A DNA stretch of 64,000 nt from VXRD01 sp965232265 (GTDB taxonomy: Bacteria > Latescibacterota > UBA2968), in the NCBI GenBank assembly GCA_965232265.1, contig CBDDPH010000002.1, positions 3,472,001 to 3,536,000 on the forward strand. Reading direction: 5' to 3'. This document shows positions 35,806 to 43,724 of the stretch, in pieces. Below the pieces are notes generated by a model. It was not told the DNA's origin and did not search any database. It worked only from the letters and a program-made list of their open reading frames with translations. The translations under genes and the position numbers were made by a program. How positions within the stretch are numbered: position 1 is the first letter of the stretch; every line of letters begins with the position of its first letter.

Positions 35806-37761
35806 TTACCAACCGTGAACAAAATGTCCGCCATCTGGAAACCAGATCGCATCCACAACACTCGACAGCGCAATGCCAAACAAATACCCGACAATAGCAC
35901 CATACCAGAACGGCAGTGACCGCCTGTAAAGCTGCACGCCACCAAACCGCAACACAACCACCTTCACCAACCACACCAGCAACAAACAAAACGCATATCG
36001 CCCGGGCGGAAACGCAATAGCGACCGGATGAAAAGGCCACCACGCAAACTGCGAACGCAAATAAGTCAAAACACCTGCTTCTGCAAACCCAAACAACCAC
36101 ACACCGAGCTTTTGCGTATCAAAAACCGATATTTTACTGCCCTCAATATAGGGCACCCGCGAAATGAGGGAATCCATAGGCCACGACACCAGCAGCCCAT
36201 TCAACCCACCTTCGTCATAACACCGAAACAAATAAAAACCACCCGCACTCATATACCCGACCAAATACGCCAGCGGCACCATCCCCCAAATCCACGGATG
36301 CCGGCGCAGCGAATTGCCCAACATGCGAAAAATATGCACAATAGCAGCCAGACAGGTCGTTCGGATGGAAGCCCCTAAAAACACATTGCGATTGAACAAA
36401 ATCAGCATCGACTGCGACGTGGGCGAAAGTCTCGACGTACCAATCACAGCGTGAATCAGCGCCACGCCCTTACCGCCAGCGGGATTGAGATAGGTAAATC
36501 CGGTTGCGGCCGCGTATTTCGCAATGCCAAAATAACACATAAACATCAGAATGAGTTGCCCCGCCATCGCCCAGAACCCCACCCCCGAAGACATCATCCA
36601 GCCGCCGACACCAACCGTTGCCAACCCCAGCCCCACCCATGCCGTGCGATACGTAACGGGCACGCCGTCATCGACCCTGCGAGATCGGTTCAAAGCCTTT
36701 TGCACCGTCTCCTTTAAGTGCTTCCGCGCAACCCACACCGACCACAGCACCAGACACGCCAGCGCGCCGTGCATCTCGAGCATCGCAATCTCACCGGCCT
36801 TGGCGGGCTGCCCCTCTAATCCCACCGTAAAGCCCGTGCGATTTAGCAAACCCACCTTGAAAATATTAATCACATTGTAAAACCACACACTGAACAAAAT
36901 ATCAGCGGGACAAAGATAAGCCAGGCCCATAATCAGCGGCTGCACGCGCAAATAATACGCCGGAAAATACGGCCCCAAATCCACCGCTTTGGTCAAATAG
37001 TGATCAAAAATCGTAATCCGCGGCATATTCAGTTGAAAATAACCCACAATATTCCAGCAAATCACACCCGCCACACACCAGAACCCGATCCAGAAAATTT
37101 TGTCTCGCAACACAGCGGGCACGCGGCCTTCATCTGCGCCCTCGATCAAAGCCACGGGAAATTCCGACATGGGAAAAACCAGCCGCTCTTTTTCCTGCCA
37201 CTGCTTAAAAAAAAGCACGCTGCCGAAAAAACCCGCCATCACCGCGCTGATACAGCCGACAAACCACCAGAAAAAAGGCCGCACCCACAGCAACCACGGC
37301 ACGGGATCCCCGCGATGACGCCCGGTGTACACCGCCCGTACATCGGGTATATTGGCGTCTAAAAAGAACCACCTGGGCAAAAAGGGAATCACCGCATCTC
37401 GCAAGCGATTTTCCGGCGAGGCGAAAAACTCGGGCGACGGAATCAGACTCACCGCGTAAAACCCCCACCCCACCGCTGGCAAACTGCCGACAATCCACAT
37501 CATCGAAAAAATCGTGAGCAACTCAATGCGGGACAATGCGAATCGCGGTGCGAAATGAATCAACCCCACATTGATCCCCACCCACATCACAAAGGGAATC
37601 AAAGCCGCCACAGGCAAATAGCTCTTGACCAGATTCCCCGCAAAATAACTCATATACCACGTCGCAACCACAATGGTCACCAGCCCCAACACAATAGACC
37701 GAAACGTTATCGTATCCGGCGCGGGAGATGCTTTAGCTTGTATTTTAGTCGAAAGAGCCAT
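35806..37761 (-). CDS. DUF6785/DUF6784-type polytopic membrane protein (paralogue)
   Basis: The 651-residue protein has about a dozen hydrophobic helices and the same C-terminal pattern as the protein at 1826-3814 (FHPVAIAF, then SLPFWYGAIVGY, then DAIWFPDGGHFVH). It is probably a transporter or receptor. The close pairing with the CehA-like hydrolase suggests uptake plus hydrolysis of one compound (inference). Confidence 0.75.
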   Translation of the reverse strand: MALSTKIQAKASPAPDTITFRSIVLGLVTIVVATWYMSYFAGNLVKSYLPVAALIPFVMWVGINVGLIHFAPRFALSRIELLTIFSMMWIVGSLPAVGWGFYAVSLIPSPEFFASPENRLRDAVIPFLPRWFFLDANIPDVRAVYTGRHRGDPVPWLLWVRPFFWWFVGCISAVMAGFFGSVLFFKQWQEKERLVFPMSEFPVALIEGADEGRVPAVLRDKIFWIGFWCVAGVICWNIVGYFQLNMPRITIFDHYLTKAVDLGPYFPAYYLRVQPLIMGLAYLCPADILFSVWFYNVINIFKVGLLNRTGFTVGLEGQPAKAGEIAMLEMHGALACLVLWSVWVARKHLKETVQKALNRSRRVDDGVPVTYRTAWVGLGLATVGVGGWMMSSGVGFWAMAGQLILMFMCYFGIAKYAAATGFTYLNPAGGKGVALIHAVIGTSRLSPTSQSMLILFNRNVFLGASIRTTCLAAIVHIFRMLGNSLRRHPWIWGMVPLAYLVGYMSAGGFYLFRCYDEGGLNGLLVSWPMDSLISRVPYIEGSKISVFDTQKLGVWLFGFAEAGVLTYLRSQFAWWPFHPVAIAFPPGRYAFCLLLVWLVKVVVLRFGGVQLYRRSLPFWYGAIVGYLFGIALSSVVDAIWFPDGGHFVHGW

Positions 37762-37780
37762 AAAAACTGTCAGAAGCGGT

Positions 37781-37806
37781 GTAAAACTGGTCGCCAGACC
37801 AGTTCA
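37781..37806. repeat. Palindromic repeat AACTGGTC..GACCAGTT, copy 1
   Basis: Read on the minus strand, TGAACTGGTCT-GGC-GACCAGTTTTAC. Related copies are at 39656-39685, 42494-42522 and 43725-43784. It opens a dense repeat cluster running to 37967. Confidence 0.8.
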
Positions 37807-37870
37807 TCAGGATGAGCAGGCACAGGCGAAGCCTACAATGAGCGTAGCGAATATCAAAGGATGAACAGGA

Positions 37871-38266
37871 TTAAACCCTTAGGGTCAGAGTGATGAATTG
37901 TAGGGGCGAAAAATTTTTCGCCCACTGCCAATGCCATGTAGGGGCGCCCCCCTGTGGTCGCCCGCCCACGAGACAGTATTGAATGCCCTGACCGATTGCA
38001 TCATTCAAGGGCGTATCCAATTTTTTGGCTTCCAGCATGATTACGGATTTGCCATTTTTACACAGCGCATAATCCACTCGGCCACCACCCGAACTATACT
38101 CAGGCACAACCACATCTGGGTCTTCGGTATCCCAACCCAGTTCGCGCAAAAGGGGATCAATCAGCGCGTAGCGGGTCAACGCTTCGCTTTGTCTGAGCGC
38201 GTCCCCATGACGGTCAATGCGCCCTCGGAGCTTTTCTATCAATATCAGCAGATTTTCCAGGACCAT
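37871..38266 (-). pseudogene. Type I restriction HsdR N-terminal-like fragment, truncated by repeats
   Basis: The first ~100 residues match the HsdR-N nuclease domain: SEALTRYALIDPLLRELGWD, VDYALC and VIMLEAKKLDTPLNDAIGQ, with the D..ExK pattern. After GIQYC the frame enters REP-like palindromes (translated GGRPQGGAPTW..), where the family would continue to a normal C-terminus. The 131-codon frame is therefore a truncated gene. Whether the nuclease core alone works is unknown. Confidence 0.7.
37900..37967. repeat. Two REP-like palindromes in tandem (GTAGGGGCG..CGCCC family)
   Basis: A perfect GTAGGGGCGAAAAATTTTTCGCCC copy (37900-37923) is followed by GTAGGGGCGCCCCCCTGTGG-type sequence (37938-37967). 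The minus strand of both is translated as the tail of the truncated HsdR-N gene. Confidence 0.8.
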
Positions 38267-38354
38267 ATTTACGAACCTTTCTCAATATTTTAAACGGATT
38301 AAGTTTAGTTTTTTAAACTGTTTTATAAAACCACAAACATCTGGAGTAAATCAA

Positions 38355-38609
38355 ATGCCGACCTACCCAAAAGTAAAATCTGTCACCGCGCTCCCAAACT
38401 TGAAGCTCAGAGTAACCTTTGTTTCTGGCAAGGTGAAAATATATAACTGCGCGCCGCTTATCACAGAAGAGGCATTCCGTCCATTAAAGGACGAAGCATT
38501 CTTCAAAAACGTGCGCGTAGATGCGGCCGGTTATGGCATTAGTTGGAATGACTATATCGATCTTAGTGAATCAGAACTCTGGGTTAATGGGATTGCAGTC
38601 AGTGGTTAA
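38355..38609 (+). CDS. DUF2442 family protein
   Basis: The 84-residue protein shows the DUF2442 pattern: VKSVTALPNLKLRVTFVSGK, F..VRVDAAGYGISWNDYIDL and ELW. DUF2442 proteins often sit beside DUF4160 partners in toxin-antitoxin-like pairs, but no partner is visible here. The ATG at 38355 has a CTGGAG site; longer frames upstream are unlikely. Confidence 0.8.
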   Translation: MPTYPKVKSVTALPNLKLRVTFVSGKVKIYNCAPLITEEAFRPLKDEAFFKNVRVDAAGYGISWNDYIDLSESELWVNGIAVSG

Positions 38610-38635
38610 TGCAACCAGTCCCCAGCCCTCTTTTT

Positions 38636-38673
38636 CATCTGCGTCATCTGTGTCATCTGCGTCATCTGCGGAT
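38636..38673. repeat. CATCTGCGTC repeat block (four units)
   Basis: Four units (CATCTGCGT, CATCTGTGT, CATCTGCGT, CATCTGCGGAT) lie 26 bp after the DUF2442 stop. This is the longest copy in the window. Confidence 0.8.
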
Positions 38674-38749
38674 TGATCTTCACACTAAAGATTCCAAAGA
38701 CCGCCCAATATAACACGGAATACAAGGGGATTCAAGAACGAGATTGGAG

Positions 38750-38872
38750 ATGAGATACAACCATCTGGGCAATGGAAGGATGGTCGATGCACATATTCGT
38801 CGCATGCGCATAAAACTGGGCACAGCACAGGAAAATGATCCGCACGGTGCGAGGCGTGGGATACTGTTTTAA
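38750..38872 (+). pseudogene. Remnant of an OmpR/PhoB-type response regulator (C-terminal winged helix)
   Basis: A 40-codon plus-strand frame reads GRMVDAHIRRMRIKLG and then GARRGILF before a stop. This matches the recognition helix and closing wing (VDxHIRRLRxKLG..VRGxGY) of OmpR-family regulators. The receiver domain and most of the winged helix are missing, and the frame is closed upstream at 38711. A strong terminator follows at 38910, as expected after a former gene. Confidence 0.5.
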
Positions 38873-38909
38873 GCTGATTGAGTAAACCAGTCCATCTTTC
38901 TCCCCCGAG

Positions 38910-38948
38910 CGGGCTGTGTGTTCTTTTAAGCGCATAGCCCGTTTTTTT
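38910..38948 (+). terminator. Rho-independent terminator
   Basis: Arms 38910-38921 (CGGGCTGTGTGT) and 38930-38941 (GCGCATAGCCCG) form a 12-bp stem with a few G-U pairs and an 8-nt loop, followed by seven T's (38942-38948). It would stop plus-strand transcription after the regulator remnant. This 38610-38992 gap holds only a repeat, the remnant, this terminator and the ogt promoter region. Confidence 0.8.
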
Positions 38949-38949
38949 G

Positions 38950-38955
38950 TATAAT
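38950..38955 (+). promoter_or_regulatory. TATAAT -10 box upstream of ogt
   Basis: A perfect TATAAT lies 38 bp before the GTG start, immediately after the terminator T-run. No good -35 box is present at 16-18 bp. Confidence 0.35.
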
Positions 38956-38992
38956 TAGGGTAGGGATATATCTCACCTCCACGGAGATCGCT

Positions 38993-39523
38993 GTGTTCAA
39001 TTTACAAATCTTAAAGCAATTGCCACGAGAGACCGTATGGAAAGACGTGGCAAGCCCGATGGGCCCATTGACCATATTGGCCTCAGATAATGGCGTACAC
39101 GCGATTGCGTATGAAAGTGATCTAACAGAACAGGTGAAGACAAATTTGCCTCGCGCAGTGCATCATCCGATCACAAATGCGGCGGTCGAACAACTCGCGA
39201 TGTATTTTGAGGGGAGACTGAAAATTTTCGACTTGCCACTGGACTTGCGCGGAACAAAATTTCAGAAGCGCGTGTGGAACTTACTGCTGGAAATACCCTT
39301 TGGCGAAATGCGAACTTACGGAGACCTCGCCCGTGCATTGGGCAATGCGGGCGCATCGCAAGCCGTGGGCGCAGCCAATGGCAAAAATCCCGTGGCAATA
39401 GTCGTACCGTGTCACCGCGTAATCGGCGCGTCTGGTCATCTAACGGGATATGCTGGCGGGATAAAAAAGAAAAAATTTCTGCTAACACATGAAGGTGTGA
39501 TTCAACCGACGCTATTTGGGTAA
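38993..39523 (+). CDS. ogt: Methylated-DNA-[protein]-cysteine S-methyltransferase
   Basis: The 176-residue suicide DNA-repair protein removes methyl groups from O6-methylguanine. The active site is IVVPCHRVIG near residue 142, preceded by FQKRVWNLLLEIPFGEMRTYGDLA and followed by LTGYAGG. The start is GTG with an ACGGAG site. It stands alone between the repeat-rich gaps. Confidence 0.92.
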   Translation: MFNLQILKQLPRETVWKDVASPMGPLTILASDNGVHAIAYESDLTEQVKTNLPRAVHHPITNAAVEQLAMYFEGRLKIFDLPLDLRGTKFQKRVWNLLLEIPFGEMRTYGDLARALGNAGASQAVGAANGKNPVAIVVPCHRVIGASGHLTGYAGGIKKKKFLLTHEGVIQPTLFG

Positions 39524-39609
39524 AAGCTGTGGAAATTTCAGTTTGGATGAACTGGCCACTGATGATTTTTTTCAAAGTACATGACAAAACAGTAAAACGG
39601 CGGGATGAT

Positions 39610-39637
39610 CCACGAAGAAACACGAAGAACACGAAGG
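39610..39637. repeat. CACGAAG repeat block
   Basis: CCACGAAGAAACACGAAGAA followed by CACGAAGG forms three units of 9-10 bp after ogt. It resembles the translated repeat inside the helicase gene at 9699-9734. Confidence 0.7.
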
Positions 39638-39655
39638 AATTGTAGGGGCAATCTG

Positions 39656-39685
39656 TGAACTGGTCTGAGAGGCGACCAGTTGTAC
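39656..39685. repeat. Palindromic repeat TGAACTGGTC..GACCAGTTGTAC, copy 2
   Basis: Arms AACTGGTC and GACCAGTT flank a 10-bp centre. A REP-like CGCCCGTGGTCGCCCGC piece follows. Confidence 0.8.
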
Positions 39686-39778
39686 ACCGCCCGTGGTCGC
39701 CCGCATTTCCGTGATCCACGCCAAGAAAACCATTGCTTTTGTTGTTTTGTCGTGTACTGTTAATTTTTTAAACAGTAA

Positions 39779-40066
39779 TCAAATAGGTGTCGCGTGCAAC
39801 CGAAAGCCCAATGCGTGTATAACCTTGAGCACCGTAGCAAAACCAGGATTACCTTCAGGTGACAATGCTTTGTAGAGGCTCGCGCGTCCAAGACCGGTTT
39901 CCCGAGCAATTTGTGTCATACCTTTGGCACAGGCAATGTCGCCCAGGGCAGCAGTGATTAAATTGGGGTCGCCATCCTCAAGCACAGCTTCGAGATACGC
40001 GGCGATATCTTCTTTGGTTTTCAGATGGGTCGCAGCATTCCATGGATATGTTTTTGTTTTTGCCAT
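39779..40066 (-). CDS. HigA-like antitoxin (addiction-module antidote family)
   Basis: The 95-residue protein has the family pattern of 'putative addiction module antidote' proteins: AAYLEAVLEDGDPNLITAALGDIA, a Cro/CI helix-turn-helix in MTQIARETGLGRASLYKALS, and FATVLKVIHALG. It follows the toxin gene by 10 bp, toxin first, as usual for this pair. It should bind the toxin and repress the shared promoter, probably through the palindrome at 40376-40393. Confidence 0.88.
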   Translation of the reverse strand: MAKTKTYPWNAATHLKTKEDIAAYLEAVLEDGDPNLITAALGDIACAKGMTQIARETGLGRASLYKALSPEGNPGFATVLKVIHALGFRLHATPI

Positions 40067-40076
40067 GACTGCCTCC

Positions 40077-40367
40077 TCATAGATTACGCGCTAAATTCTG
40101 TGCTGTTTTAATATCTTGATCTTGCGTTCGTTTGTCACCACCCGCGAGCAGGATGACCAGCGTTTGCCCTCGATGCGTAAAATACACGCGGTAGCCTGGA
40201 CCATAGTTAATTCGCAACTCTGAAACACCTCGTCCAACGGGTTTTACATCGCCAAAGTTGCCCAGTGAAAGACGCCGAATCCGTGTATTAATACGTGCTC
40301 GTGCCTGTCGATCACGTAGCCTGCCGAACCATTGGATGTAAACACTTGTCTGACGAATTTCTATCAT
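40077..40367 (-). CDS. RelE/ParE-type toxin (addiction-module killer family)
   Basis: The 96-residue protein matches the short RelE/HigB-like toxins: FGRLRDRQARARINTRIRRLSLGNFGD, GVSELRINYGPGYRVYF and LLAGGDKRTQDQDI. Such toxins cut mRNA on the ribosome. The ATG lies 9 bp from an 18-bp palindrome. No clear ribosome site is visible. Confidence 0.88.
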   Translation of the reverse strand: MIEIRQTSVYIQWFGRLRDRQARARINTRIRRLSLGNFGDVKPVGRGVSELRINYGPGYRVYFTHRGQTLVILLAGGDKRTQDQDIKTAQNLARNL

Positions 40368-40374
40368 TTATTAA
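40346..40374 (+). promoter_or_regulatory. Candidate promoter for the oxidoreductase gene at 40413
   Basis: TTGTCT (40346-40351) and TATTAA (40369-40374) are 17 bp apart on the plus strand. The 18-bp palindrome overlaps the expected start site, so the antitoxin might also affect this gene. Confidence 0.4.
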
Positions 40375-40375
40375 A

Positions 40376-40393
40376 TGTATCCTATAGGATACA
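40376..40393. promoter_or_regulatory. 18-bp perfect palindrome, probable toxin-antitoxin operator
   Basis: TGTATCCTATAGGATACA is perfectly self-complementary. It lies between the divergent toxin gene and the Gfo/Idh/MocA gene, 9 bp from the toxin start. HigA-type antitoxins bind such short palindromes at their own promoters. Confidence 0.65.
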
Positions 40394-40412
40394 AAAAAAC
40401 AAGGAGATTAAA

Positions 40413-41609
40413 ATGGCTGAAGGACATAAACTGACCATGTTGGGAACTGGACTGATCGGCATGTTTTACACCATGACCTTGCACAGACATCGGGGAATTG
40501 ATCGGGTGCAAACCGTGTATTCGCGGACCGAAGAACGCGCCAGAACATTTGCAGAAGAATGGGACATACCCAGGTGGACAACGGATCTCAAAACCGCAAT
40601 TGAAGACGAGGAAACAGACGGCGTGGTCATCGGATTGCCCAACGATCTACACCTCGAAGCCGCAAAACTCGCGGCACAGGCTGGCAAAGCTGTCTTGTGT
40701 ACCAAACCTCTCGGACGCACCGCTGAGGAAGCCCGGCAAATCCTTGAGACAGTAGAAAAAGCGGGCGTATTTGGCGGATATCTCGAAGACCTTGTATATC
40801 CTCCCAAAACCTTAAAAGCCCTCGAAGCCGTGAAAAACGGCGCACTGGGCCGCATCTTGTGGGTGCGATCGCGCGAAACGCACCCCGGTCCCCACAGCGA
40901 TTGGTTCTGGGACATAGACAAAGCAGGCGGCGGCGCAATTGTCGATATGGGATGTCACTGCATCGAAATCATCCGCAACTTCATCGGCAAAGGCATTCGC
41001 CCGGTCGAAGCCATGTGCTGGTCCGACACACTCGTACACCCAGTCGAAGCAGAGGATCACGGGATCGGACTGATCAAATTTGAAAATGGCTCCATGGGCC
41101 AATTTGAAGTCGGATGGGCATTTCGCGGGGGCATGGACCTGCGGGACGAGGTGGCGGGCACAGAAGGAACAATTTGGCTCAACCACTGGTTGCGAACGGG
41201 ATTTGACATGTTCACAGCCGTGGGACAAGGAGGGTATGTCGCAGAAAAAGCCGAAGGCGATACGGGATGGCTCTTCCCCGTGGGTGACGAAGTCGCCGAA
41301 CTGGGCTATTCGGACATGTTTGTGGATATGTTCAACGCCTGGGATGAAGGGCGCGAACCAATGGAAACCCTGTACGACGGCTATGTCGTCAATGCGATTA
41401 TAGATGCGTGTTACAAATCCGCAAAAACAAAACAGTGGGAACCCATAGAAATGGAATGGCGCGGCGGTGAAATAGATCGGGAAACCGCATCAACAGAAAC
41501 AGACGCACGGTATGTCACCCTAAAAACCGAGCGCATGCCCGATGGACGCCTGAAGCGAATTGTAAAAGACAGTGAAACAGGTGAGATCAGCGAGCGGATT
41601 GAAGAATAA
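40413..41609 (+). CDS. Gfo/Idh/MocA family oxidoreductase
   Basis: The 398-residue NAD(P)-dependent dehydrogenase has a Rossmann motif (LGTGLIGMFYT), the family CTKPLGRTAEEAR (EKP-like) block and GGGAIVDMGCHCIEIIRNF with the catalytic His region. Members oxidise or rearrange sugars and cyclitols. The ATG at 40413 has an AAGGAG site; a longer frame would run through the palindrome. It is followed by a nucleotidase gene 2 bp after its stop. Confidence 0.88.
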   Translation: MAEGHKLTMLGTGLIGMFYTMTLHRHRGIDRVQTVYSRTEERARTFAEEWDIPRWTTDLKTAIEDEETDGVVIGLPNDLHLEAAKLAAQAGKAVLCTKPLGRTAEEARQILETVEKAGVFGGYLEDLVYPPKTLKALEAVKNGALGRILWVRSRETHPGPHSDWFWDIDKAGGGAIVDMGCHCIEIIRNFIGKGIRPVEAMCWSDTLVHPVEAEDHGIGLIKFENGSMGQFEVGWAFRGGMDLRDEVAGTEGTIWLNHWLRTGFDMFTAVGQGGYVAEKAEGDTGWLFPVGDEVAELGYSDMFVDMFNAWDEGREPMETLYDGYVVNAIIDACYKSAKTKQWEPIEMEWRGGEIDRETASTETDARYVTLKTERMPDGRLKRIVKDSETGEISERIEE

Positions 41610-41611
41610 CT

Positions 41612-42427
41612 ATGGACCATGTATTAATTGCTGATGAGATAGCCTTGCAGGACAAAATCGCGCATTTTCAGCGCATAGGCATTGAACAACTATGTGTGGT
41701 CAGCGATTGGGATCGCACATTGACAAAAGCGCGAACAGAAGATGGGCAAGATGCGACCTCCTATTCGGCAATTGCACACGGAGCCTATTTGGGAGAGACA
41801 TATCGCGTCGAAATGGATCGCCTGTACGCGCGGTATCGCCCCATTGAAATATCGCAGACAATCTCGCACCGCAAAAAACAAAACGCCATGCGCGACTGGT
41901 GGATGACGGCACTTGCGATGATGCAGAAATACGGCCTTACTGAAGATATAATAGAAGACATTGCCATCCGAGATTTCATGCGCTTGCGCGATGGTGCCAT
42001 CGATCTTTTTAAAATATTGGCAGACAGAGATATACCCCTGCTCATTTTATCCGCGGGCATTGGCAACGTCATTTCAAAATTCTTAAACGTCAGATCATTG
42101 CGCACCTCAAATGTAACAATAACAGCAAACAAATTGATATTCGATACACAAGGCGCATTAGCGGGATTTTCCGAACCGGTAATCCACAGCTTTAACAAAG
42201 CGCGTCATGCAAGCACCCCACAAGGTTACGTCCTCCTCATGGGAGACACCATAGAAGACGCCCAGATGGTGAACAACGCCGATGCAGACAGTGTCATTCG
42301 CGTGGGATTCTTGAACGAATCGGTTGAAGAAAATCGCGCTGCCTATCTACGCGCTTACGATATTGTAATCTGCAACGACGCATCTATGACACCCGTGATT
42401 GAATTACTGGAAGTGTTATGTTCCTGA
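41612..42427 (+). CDS. HAD-superfamily 5'-nucleotidase-like phosphatase (UMPH-1 type)
   Basis: The 271-residue protein has HAD motif I VVSDWDRTLTK, motif II LLILSAGIGNVI and motif IV LLMGDTIEDAQMV. The cap region (RDWWMTALAMMQKYGL) is like cytosolic pyrimidine 5'-nucleotidases. Its start is 2 bp after the oxidoreductase stop, so the two are coupled. The substrate may be a nucleotide or another phosphate ester. Confidence 0.75.
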   Translation: MDHVLIADEIALQDKIAHFQRIGIEQLCVVSDWDRTLTKARTEDGQDATSYSAIAHGAYLGETYRVEMDRLYARYRPIEISQTISHRKKQNAMRDWWMTALAMMQKYGLTEDIIEDIAIRDFMRLRDGAIDLFKILADRDIPLLILSAGIGNVISKFLNVRSLRTSNVTITANKLIFDTQGALAGFSEPVIHSFNKARHASTPQGYVLLMGDTIEDAQMVNNADADSVIRVGFLNESVEENRAAYLRAYDIVICNDASMTPVIELLEVLCS

Positions 42428-42458
42428 CCTACTCCGCCTGCTCTTTTCGCTTTGCCTG

Positions 42459-42522
42459 TAATCCTGAAAATCCTAAAATCCTGTACATCCTGATGAACTG
42501 GTCTGAAATCGACCAGTTGTAC
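42459..42522. repeat. AATCCTG repeat block joined to a TGAACTGGTC..GACCAGTTGTAC palindrome (copy 3)
   Basis: Units AATCCTGAA, AATCCTAA, AATCCTGT and CATCCTGA (42459-42493) run into the palindrome at 42494-42522. The same junction CATCCTGATGAACTGGTC occurs on the minus strand at 37787-37812, so the two blocks form one composite element. Confidence 0.75.
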
Positions 42523-42545
42523 ATCGCTCCAGACAGGGGTTACTC

Positions 42546-43325
42546 TTGACACCTTATGAAGCCATGCTCCTGGGCCTCTTGCAGGGACTAACCGAATTTT
42601 TGCCCGTAAGCAGTTCGGGGCATCTCGCATTGGGCCAAGCGGCCTGGGGCATTCAAACCGGCAATGTCACCTTTGAAGTGATCGTACACTTTGGAACATT
42701 GCTGGCCGTAGTAACCGCATTGCGAACGCGAATCAGCAACCTACTCGTGGGCTGTTTGCGCCGCGATAGCGCGTCCTGGCACACCATCTACCTGTTGGTA
42801 ATCGGCTCCATGCCCGCTGGCGTCATAGGAATCTTGTTCAAAGACATCCTCAAAGAGGCATTCGCCAGCCCAGTCGCCGTGTGCGGCTTCTTAATCGCGA
42901 CCGGCTGTATTTTGTGGAGCACGCGGTTTGCGCGAGGCGACCGCGTGAAAATTACATTTTTAGACGCCATTTTAATCGGCTCTGCACAGGCCCTCGCCGT
43001 ATTGCCGGGCATTTCCAGATCGGGTTCAACCATTGGCTTGGGTCTGTGGCGTGGGCTGGACGGCCGCGAAGCCGCAACATTTTCTTTCTTATTATCCATC
43101 CCCATCATTTTGGGCGCAACCGCATTAGAAATTGGCGATTTGCTCGCCCATCCCCCGCATATCCACGCGCTATGGCCCCTGCTGATTGGTGCTATTGTGG
43201 CTTATGCGTCTGGCGTATTTGCCATTCGATGGCTCCTCGGTTTGCTCAGTGGAGGGCATTTTGCACAATTTGCCTATTATTGCTGGCTCATCGGCCTGAT
43301 AGGTCTGGCGTATTTTGGAAAGTGA
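42546..43325 (+). CDS. uppP: Undecaprenyl-diphosphate phosphatase
   Basis: The 259-residue integral membrane enzyme recycles undecaprenyl diphosphate for cell-wall synthesis. Signature motifs are LLQGLTEFLPVSSSGHLAL near the N-terminus and LPGISRSGSTIG near residue 160, with about eight membrane helices. The start is TTG with a CAGGGG site. The repeat element lies just upstream. A lipoprotein gene follows within 8 bp. Confidence 0.93.
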   Translation: MTPYEAMLLGLLQGLTEFLPVSSSGHLALGQAAWGIQTGNVTFEVIVHFGTLLAVVTALRTRISNLLVGCLRRDSASWHTIYLLVIGSMPAGVIGILFKDILKEAFASPVAVCGFLIATGCILWSTRFARGDRVKITFLDAILIGSAQALAVLPGISRSGSTIGLGLWRGLDGREAATFSFLLSIPIILGATALEIGDLLAHPPHIHALWPLLIGAIVAYASGVFAIRWLLGLLSGGHFAQFAYYCWLIGLIGLAYFGK

Positions 43326-43332
43326 ATCATCT

Positions 43333-43719
43333 ATGAGATGGCTGATCGCGTGTCTTTTGCTCGGCTGTGGCGGCGTTCCCATATCGCCCGAGAACGAGCT
43401 CCTTTCGGATTTTATGTCCATTGCCAACGTACACCGCGAGCCGGTCCACAATGCAACGGGTGATATTGTGGGCGTCAATATCCTGGCCGACGTCGTCAAT
43501 ACGGGACCGGTGCCGATAATCAGTCCGTTTATCATGACCTGGAAATTGCGGACCGCTGACAGCGAAGAAATTGCTCGCGCAACCCATCGGTTCACCAGAT
43601 TTGACGCGGGGCAGGTACAGAAAATTGCATTGACCCTTACATTTGCCCCGCGATCTCGCCTATCGGGCATCCAGAATGTGGTGACATTCGATTTTGAAGA
43701 ACGTAGCGGCGAGTTTTGA
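43333..43719 (+). CDS. Small lipoprotein of unknown function
   Basis: The 128-residue protein starts MRWLIACLLLGCGG, a clear lipobox with Cys12 as the lipidation site. The rest forms a beta-rich domain (NILADVVNTGPVPI, WKLRTADSEEIA) like FxLYD or immunoglobulin-type lipoprotein domains. It is probably co-transcribed with uppP. Confidence 0.65.
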   Translation: MRWLIACLLLGCGGVPISPENELLSDFMSIANVHREPVHNATGDIVGVNILADVVNTGPVPIISPFIMTWKLRTADSEEIARATHRFTRFDAGQVQKIALTLTFAPRSRLSGIQNVVTFDFEERSGEF

Positions 43720-43724
43720 GTGGG

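Noticed and set aside
35792..36100. N-terminal extension of the CehA/McbA-like protein
   Set aside because: The longer frame overlaps the end of the DUF6785 gene on the same strand and encodes Cys/Val-rich nonsense; the ATG at 35791 has a good ribosome site.
38217..38354. Upstream extension of the DUF2442 gene
   Set aside because: The extra 46 residues do not belong to the family and the ATG at 38355 has its own ribosome site.
38732..38935. Minus-strand frame of 67 codons
   Set aside because: It is the antisense of the response-regulator relic and part of the terminator; no family resemblance was seen.
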